This document shows, piece after piece, positions 12,921 to 17,230 of a stretch of 17,230 nt of DNA. The stretch's first letter is position 1. The number at the start of each line of letters is the position of its first letter. The stretch is taken from assembly GCA_044870295.1 (NCBI GenBank), contig JBIOYQ010000152.1, positions 1-17,230 on the forward strand. Reading direction: 5' to 3'. The position numbers and the translations under genes are program-made. The notes beneath the pieces are model-generated. The model was given only the letters and a program-made list of their open reading frames with translations, was not told the origin of the DNA and did not search any database. The stretch is from AC-52 sp044870295 (lineage in GTDB: Bacteria > Actinomycetota > UBA4738).

Positions 12921-14113
12921 GCGATCGAGGGTTCGTCCCGCCGGAGCCCGCCGAGACCTTCGCCGAGGTCCTGGCACGGCTGCCGGTCGACTATCTGCTG
13001 GAGGAGGCCCGGTCGGCCACTCCCGCCCGCGTGCAGCGCGCTCTGGCCACAGCGCCGCTCGACCGGACGCTGGCGGATTTCGCCGCCCTCCTCTCTCCCG
13101 CGGCCGTCGACCGAATCCACGACGTCGCCGCGGCATCCCGCAAGCTGACGCTGGCCCGGTTCGGCCGCACCATGCACATGTACGCGCCGCTGTATCTCTC
13201 CAACGAGTGCCTGACCACCTGCGTGTACTGCGGGTTCGCTCGGGAGCTGCCCATCGCCAGGAAGACGCTCTCGCCGGAGGAGACCCTGCAGGAAGCCCGG
13301 GCGCTCGTCGAGCGAGGCTTCCGGTCGATCCTGTTGCTGACCGGCGAACACCAACGGCTGACCGGCGTGGAGTTCCTGGAGGACCGCATCCAGCTGCTGG
13401 CGCGAGAGGTCCCCAGCCTGTCGATCGAGGTCCAGGTCTGGAGCGAGGACCAGTACCGGCGGCTCGCTGAGGCCGGCTGCGACGGTGCGGTCATCTACCA
13501 GGAGACCTACCACCCGGGGACGTACGCGAAGGTCCATCTGGCGGGGAAGAAGCGTCACTTCGAGTGGCGGTTGCTCGGCCCGGAGCGTGCGGCGCGGGCT
13601 GGCCTGCGTCGGGTGGGGATCGGGGCCCTGCTGGGGCTGCACGACGACTGGCGCTACGAGGCCCTGGCCACGGCCGCTCATGCCCGGTATCTCATGAAGC
13701 GGTTCTGGCGAACGCAGGTCACGGTGAGCGTGCCGCGCCTGCGGCCTTCGGCCGCCGGCTACCAGCCCCGCGACCCCGTGGGCGACGCCGACCTGGCGCT
13801 ACTGATCTGCGCCCTCCGGCTGCTGCTGCCCGACGCCGGGCTGGTGATCTCTTCGCGAGAGGCACCAGACTTCCGCGACGGGCTCTTCCAGATCGGGATC
13901 ACCCACGCCAGCGCTGGATCGCACACCGAACCGGGCGGCTACACGCGGCCGAAGGAAGCCACCGAGCAGTTCGACGTGGCCGATCTGCGTTCGCCGGCCG
14001 AGGTGGCCGGCCGCCTTCGCGAACTGGGCTACGAGCCGGTGTGGGAAGACTGGTCGACGGTCTCACCTGCCACCGAGCGAATGCTGGCCGGCGGGGGCGC
14101 AATGGCATCATGA
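12917..14113 (+). CDS. thiH: 2-iminoacetate synthase ThiH (radical SAM tyrosine lyase)
   Basis: Cleaves tyrosine with S-adenosylmethionine to give dehydroglycine for ThiG, releasing p-cresol. The 398 residues contain CLTTCVYCGF with Cys98, Cys102 and Cys105, the CX3CX2C ligands of the [4Fe-4S] cluster. ThiH-specific blocks follow: LLLTGEHQ, YQETYHPGTYAKVHLAGKK, RVGIGALLGLHDDWR, VSVPRLRPSAAG, SSREAPDFRDGLFQIGITHASAGS and EPGGYTRPKEATEQFDV, ending in GYEPVWEDW. These separate it from the related CofG/CofH and MqnC radical SAM enzymes. The ATG overlaps the thiG stop, and the stop overlaps the thiS ATG. The iron-sulfur cluster is oxygen-labile, hinting at low-oxygen operation or protection (inference). 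Confidence 0.95.
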   Translation: MSDRGFVPPEPAETFAEVLARLPVDYLLEEARSATPARVQRALATAPLDRTLADFAALLSPAAVDRIHDVAAASRKLTLARFGRTMHMYAPLYLSNECLTTCVYCGFARELPIARKTLSPEETLQEARALVERGFRSILLLTGEHQRLTGVEFLEDRIQLLAREVPSLSIEVQVWSEDQYRRLAEAGCDGAVIYQETYHPGTYAKVHLAGKKRHFEWRLLGPERAARAGLRRVGIGALLGLHDDWRYEALATAAHARYLMKRFWRTQVTVSVPRLRPSAAGYQPRDPVGDADLALLICALRLLLPDAGLVISSREAPDFRDGLFQIGITHASAGSHTEPGGYTRPKEATEQFDVADLRSPAEVAGRLRELGYEPVWEDWSTVSPATERMLAGGGAMAS

Positions 14114-14310
14114 GGGTCGTGGCGAACGGGAAGGCCTACGCGGTCGATCCCGGCCTCACCGTGGCGGCGTTCATCCGGTCGCGGCAGCTCGATCCGCGCT
14201 ACGTGGTGGTCGAGCGCAACGGAGAACCACTCGAACGCGCCAGCTACGAGGAGATCGTGCTGATCGAAGGGGACCGTTTGGAGTTGGTCCGGGCGGTGGC
14301 CGGGGGGTGA
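14110..14310 (+). CDS. thiS: Sulfur-carrier protein ThiS
   Basis: A ubiquitin-fold sulfur carrier of 66 residues, too short for a long-ORF cut-off but clear. It starts MRVVANGKAYAV, contains LTVAAFIRSRQLDPRYVVVERNGE in the expected order, and ends VAGG; the C-terminal Gly-Gly is adenylated by ThiF and then carries the thiocarboxylate to ThiG. The ATG overlaps the thiH stop (ATGA) and the stop overlaps the thiE GTG (GTGA). No ThiF adenylyltransferase gene is in the window, so activation must rely on a gene elsewhere. Confidence 0.95.
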   Translation: MRVVANGKAYAVDPGLTVAAFIRSRQLDPRYVVVERNGEPLERASYEEIVLIEGDRLELVRAVAGG

Positions 14311-14960
14311 CCCGGGACGGGATCGGGGAGCGGCGCCGTGAGCGGTTGGCTCGATCCCGGCTCTACGTCGTCACCGGGGCTCGGGCCCGTCAGGGAGATC
14401 TGGAAGCGTTCCTCGACGCGATCCTGGAGGCGGGGACGGACATCGTCCAGCTGCGGGAGAAGGATGCGGAGGCCGGCGAGCTCCTCCGATGGGGAGCGGC
14501 CTTCCGCGCCGCCGCCGAGCGGCACGCCGCGCTGTTCGTGGTGAACGACCGGCCCGACGTGGCCGTCGCCCTCGGCGCCGACGGCGTGCACCTGGGCCAG
14601 GGAGACCTCCCCGCCGACGTCACGCGAAGGCTGGTCGGCCACGACCTGTTGATCGGACTGTCGACGCACGGTGACGACCAGCTTCGAGCCGCGTCCCCCC
14701 ACGTCGACTACGTCTGTGTCGGACCCGTTCACGAGACGCCGACCAAGGCCGGCCGTCCAGCGATCGGGCTCGAGCCGGTGCGGACGGCCGCGCTCCATGA
14801 GCGGCGTCCGTGGTTCGCCATCGGGGGCATCGACGCAACGACCCTGCCCGCCGTGACCGAGTCGGGGGCCCGTCGGATCGTCGTGGTGCGGGCCGTGACC
14901 GAAGCGGCCGACCCGGCGGGCGCCGTCCGCGAGCTGCTGGCCCAGCTTCCGCCCGCATGA
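14307..14960 (+). CDS. thiE: Thiamine-phosphate synthase ThiE
   Basis: Joins hydroxymethylpyrimidine pyrophosphate and thiazole phosphate to give thiamine phosphate. The 217-residue TIM barrel shows LYVVTGA, IVQLREKD (46-53), FVVNDRPDVAVALGADGVHLGQGD (in pieces across 77-100), YVCVGPVHETPTKAG, IGLEPV and FAIGGID, which include the pyrophosphate/Mg and thiazole-phosphate binding motifs. The GTG start overlaps the thiS stop by 4 nt. A short Arg-rich N-terminal extension precedes the first strand. The stop overlaps the ATG of the following membrane protein, so the operon continues into a gene with no evident thiamine role. Confidence 0.95.
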   Translation: MTRDGIGERRRERLARSRLYVVTGARARQGDLEAFLDAILEAGTDIVQLREKDAEAGELLRWGAAFRAAAERHAALFVVNDRPDVAVALGADGVHLGQGDLPADVTRRLVGHDLLIGLSTHGDDQLRAASPHVDYVCVGPVHETPTKAGRPAIGLEPVRTAALHERRPWFAIGGIDATTLPAVTESGARRIVVVRAVTEAADPAGAVRELLAQLPPA

Positions 14961-16879
14961 GGAACCGCTGGCTCGGTTCGGCCGGGCTGGGGCTCGGCCT
15001 GGCGTTCGGCGTGTTCGCCCTCTACTTCGTCACCTATCCGATCCGGCACCTCGCGCTGCCGGCCGGGTTCGACCCTCCCTACTACGTCCTTCGCGGGCAG
15101 CACCTCGCCGCCGAGGGGATCGGGCACGGCGTGGTGGCGTCACGACCGGGCTTCCCGATCCTGTCGACGCTGCTGGGCGCGGTGACGGGCCGGTCGCAGA
15201 TCGACATGACGATCTTCCTGTCGATGGTGCTGGTCGCGGTCCTCGCCCTGGCGGTCGGAGCGTTCGTGGCGAGCGGGATCGATCGAACGAGGATCGGCTG
15301 GGTCCTCGCGGTGGGCTCCGCCGGTGTGGTGCTCGGGGCCACCCAGCTGGTCGGCGAGAACCTGGCGAACATCCTGAACATCTCCCTGGAGATCGCGGCG
15401 CTGGTGCCGCTGCTCAACGCCGTGGCCGGCGATCAGCCGGGTCGAGGGCTCGCCGCGGCGGTGGCCCTGATCGTGGCCAGCGGGATGAGCCACTGGCTCT
15501 TCCTGCCGCTGTTCCTGGCGGTGCTGGGGCTGAGCTGCCTGTTCTCGCTGCGTGGGTCGTTGGTCGAGTGGCATCGCGGCGTGCCCTTGTGGCGGACCGA
15601 GTCCGGCCTGCTGGCCGCCGCCGGGCTTGCCTCGACGAGCATCACGGCCGTGATCATCGCGGCGGTCCTGCGCGCGCCGTTCCGCACCATCGAGATCGTG
15701 CAGAACACGGAGCTGTTCCGGAAGAAGATCCGCACCGATGCCGTTCGACTGATGGTTCCGGGGACTCTGGCGCTGGTCGGGATCGGGTGGATCCCGTCGA
15801 TCCGGCGGCGACTGGACGCGGCGGGCCGGCCTGATCGGCGATTGACCTTCTCCCTTCGGATCCTCGTCGCGTGGACATGGGTCATGGGTGTAGGTCTGGT
15901 CCTCGGCATCCTGACGTGGTTCCTCCCGCCGACGAGGTTCCTGGCACATCTGGTGGCCCTGCCGGGAGCGGTCGCGGTGAGCGTCGTGCTGGCGCTCGGC
16001 GCCCGATGGCTCCGACGGCAGCGGGCGTGGAGGGAACGAGCCACGACCGGCGCGACGGTCACGGCGACGGTCGTGGTGATCGCGCTCGCGTTGCTGTCGC
16101 TGCCCGGTTTGATCCGCTGGTATCGGTACCCGGTGCTGATGAACCCCGAGACGCTGACCGAGGCGAGGAACGCCGGACGGTATGTCGCGGCGTTGCCGGC
16201 GGGACAACCGGTGGTGTTCCTGACGGACTACCGGGTGGGAAACCCTGGCGCGTACGCCACGGTGATGAACGACCGCACGATCCGGATCGGCATGCCACCG
16301 GCCAGGGACCTGGACGTGTTCGTCGTGCCCGGGACCTTGGAGGATCTCCTGGCGGGCAGGCGGACGCCGCCTCCCAACAGCAGCGCCGATCGCATCGCGC
16401 TCCCGTTCTGGGAGGAGGCTCGAGCCGTGCTCCCGACCCGGCCGCCCATCCTGGTCCTGGAGGGCACGGGCCCTGCCCAGTTCGCCGACGCCCTGGCGCA
16501 CGGTGCCGAGACGCTCGCACCGGGCGTGGCGTTGGTGCGCGGGCCGGCCGTGCCGACGGCGCCGGCGACGGCGGGGCGATCGACGAGCTCGCTGCCGGAT
16601 TCGTTCGGCGCGGGCCTGGGGTTCGGGCTCTTGATCCTGGTGCTGCTCGGCGCGGTCGGCGCCGGGTGGACACGGCTGGCCCTCGGCCCGAACGCCCCGC
16701 CCGAGGTCGCCGTCTCACTGGCGCCGTCGATCGGGGCCGGCGCGCTGATCCTCGGGGGGCTGGTCGCGTCCGTGGCCGGCGTGCGCCCGGCCGGGATGGG
16801 CGGTGTGATCACGGTGGCCGTCATCGGCGCTGTGGGGTACGCGGCGGGATGGGCCCGGGCGGTCGTGCCCCGCCGATAG
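14957..16879 (+). CDS. Large polytopic membrane protein, possible GT-C-type glycosyltransferase
   Basis: A 640-residue integral membrane protein with about ten predicted helices in residues 5-395, a soluble stretch of roughly 130 residues (starting NPETLTEARNAGRYVAAL and including VVFLTDYRVGNPGAYA), and about three more helices at the C-terminus. The first extracytoplasmic loop holds FDPPYYVLRGQHLAAEGI followed by SRPGFPILSTLL, a pattern resembling the acidic-residue loop of GT-C glycosyltransferases that use polyprenyl-linked sugars. That resemblance is by eye, so the function is tentative. The ATG overlaps the thiE stop (ATGA). Its TAG stop lies inside the TAGAAT -10 box of the next gene, and the next gene encodes another protein of this general class, suggesting a cell-surface glycan locus. 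Confidence 0.65.
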   Translation: MRNRWLGSAGLGLGLAFGVFALYFVTYPIRHLALPAGFDPPYYVLRGQHLAAEGIGHGVVASRPGFPILSTLLGAVTGRSQIDMTIFLSMVLVAVLALAVGAFVASGIDRTRIGWVLAVGSAGVVLGATQLVGENLANILNISLEIAALVPLLNAVAGDQPGRGLAAAVALIVASGMSHWLFLPLFLAVLGLSCLFSLRGSLVEWHRGVPLWRTESGLLAAAGLASTSITAVIIAAVLRAPFRTIEIVQNTELFRKKIRTDAVRLMVPGTLALVGIGWIPSIRRRLDAAGRPDRRLTFSLRILVAWTWVMGVGLVLGILTWFLPPTRFLAHLVALPGAVAVSVVLALGARWLRRQRAWRERATTGATVTATVVVIALALLSLPGLIRWYRYPVLMNPETLTEARNAGRYVAALPAGQPVVFLTDYRVGNPGAYATVMNDRTIRIGMPPARDLDVFVVPGTLEDLLAGRRTPPPNSSADRIALPFWEEARAVLPTRPPILVLEGTGPAQFADALAHGAETLAPGVALVRGPAVPTAPATAGRSTSSLPDSFGAGLGFGLLILVLLGAVGAGWTRLALGPNAPPEVAVSLAPSIGAGALILGGLVASVAGVRPAGMGGVITVAVIGAVGYAAGWARAVVPRR

Positions 16880-16882
16880 AAT
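16877..16882 (+). promoter_or_regulatory. -10 box (TAGAAT) overlapping the upstream stop codon
   Basis: TAGAAT begins with the TAG stop of the upstream membrane-protein gene and ends 6 nt before ATG 16889, the same geometry as at 3547. Transcription would start at the ATG of a short leader ORF. The -35 region is coding sequence with no clear hexamer. Confidence 0.45.
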
Positions 16883-16888
16883 CACGCC

Positions 16889-16915
16889 ATGTCCCGGATG
16901 CCGATCGCCGGGTGA
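16889..16915 (+). CDS. Putative eight-residue leaderless leader ORF (MSRMPIAG)
   Basis: ATG at 16889 follows the TAGAAT box by 6 nt. The frame has eight codons and its TGA (16913-16915) overlaps the GTG (16912-16914) that opens the long downstream frame. Neither that GTG nor the later ATG at 16942 has a Shine-Dalgarno sequence, so termination-reinitiation from this short ORF is a sensible way to start the membrane protein. An alternative is that the short ORF is the true N-terminus separated by a base error. Confidence 0.4.
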   Translation: MSRMPIAG

Positions 16916-17230
16916 TCGGGACCCGGGCTCCGCTGACGGCCATGCTCGGCGCGAGCGTCGCACGGCGGCTGGCCGGCCCCCTCCTCATCGTCGCCGGCGT
17001 GCTGGTGATCCTGAATGGCTTCGCCTTTCGGGGTCTCATGTCCAGCGGCGACATCCTGCGGTTCTGGATGCCGACCTACTGCCACCTCGGCCGCAGCCTG
17101 GCTCACGGCCACATCCCGGCCTGGAACCCCGCGGTGATGGGGGGTGTCCCCTTTGCCGCGGATCCCCAGTCGGGATGGATGTACCTGCCGGCCATGACCC
17201 TGTTCACCGCCCTGCCCTGCGATGTGGCCA
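16912..17230 (+). CDS. Membrane protein of YfhO/GT-C-like type, 3' end outside the window
   Basis: The first 106 codons of a membrane protein. After a hydrophobic helix (LLIVAGVLVILNGFAF) comes SSGDILRFWMPTYCHLGRSL, then GHIPAWNPAVMGGVPFAADPQ and YLPAMTLFTALP. This order (acidic residue, a G-x-I-P-x-W-N-P motif, G-x-P-x-x-A-D-P-Q, Y-x-P) is typical of the first extracytoplasmic loop in YfhO-family and related polyprenyl-sugar glycosyltransferases. The start is uncertain: GTG 16912 is coupled to the short leader ORF, and ATG 16942 is the alternative. It lies directly after another large membrane protein in the same direction and has its own promoter candidate. Confidence 0.7.
   Translation, partial: MIGTRAPLTAMLGASVARRLAGPLLIVAGVLVILNGFAFRGLMSSGDILRFWMPTYCHLGRSLAHGHIPAWNPAVMGGVPFAADPQSGWMYLPAMTLFTALPCDVA

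Noticed and set aside
15140..16501. 453-codon minus-strand open frame
   Set aside because: Antisense to the 640-residue membrane protein; composition is Arg/Gln/His-rich as expected for the complement of hydrophobic GC-rich coding sequence.
1..17230. tRNA, rRNA, insertion sequences, CRISPR arrays, attachment sites
   Set aside because: None was seen on reading both strands; absence by eye is not proof, and a tRNA or Rfam covariance scan would settle it.

Overview
The window is GC-rich, densely coded bacterial chromosome, most consistent with an uncultured member of the Actinomycetota. The pointers are a PknB-type kinase with four PASTA repeats, a pyrophosphate-type phosphofructokinase, many GTG starts, ATGA/GTGA gene overlaps, and several -10 boxes placed so that transcription would begin at or next to the start codon. 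The taxon is an inference. No transposase, phage gene, CRISPR array, tRNA or rRNA was seen, and the region reads as core housekeeping chromosome.

Layout. 1-618 (+): the 3' end of a PlsC-type acyltransferase, then a 45-residue single-helix membrane protein with a strong ribosome binding site. 659-3465 (-), in transcription order: a secreted coiled-coil/lytic-transglycosylase-like cell-wall hydrolase, glycerol kinase, and a 55-residue zinc ribbon. 3559-4863 (+): a PPi-type phosphofructokinase. Convergent to it on the minus strand are a ketopantoate-reductase-family gene (5204-6169) and a small membrane protein whose 3' end overlaps the phosphofructokinase gene. 6194-7857 (+): a threonine-aldolase family gene overlapped by a sulfite-oxidase-fold molybdoenzyme. 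7867-11839 (-): an MFS transporter, then the PASTA kinase and endonuclease IV. 11977-16879 (+): a TPP-riboswitch thiamine operon thiG-thiH-thiS-thiE, joined by a stop/start overlap to a large polytopic membrane protein. 16877-end (+): the start of a second membrane protein resembling the YfhO/GT-C type.

How the genes work together. thiG, thiH, thiS and thiE cover most of thiazole assembly and its coupling to the pyrimidine; thiC, thiD and thiF are not in the window. PlsC and glycerol kinase both touch glycerol-3-phosphate. The hydrolase, the PASTA kinase and the two large membrane proteins suggest cell-envelope work.

The most unusual signal is regulatory. A TANNNT box lies 6-8 nt upstream of a start codon at six places: the phosphofructokinase gene, both genes of the divergent 5204/6194 pair (which share one nearly symmetric -10), and three tiny ORFs. 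The tiny ORFs lie upstream of the MFS gene, across the TPP aptamer, and directly upstream of the last membrane protein, where stop and start overlap. thiG, just behind the riboswitch, has no ATG/GTG/TTG where homology says it should begin. All of this was read by eye from sequence; no alignment or search was run.
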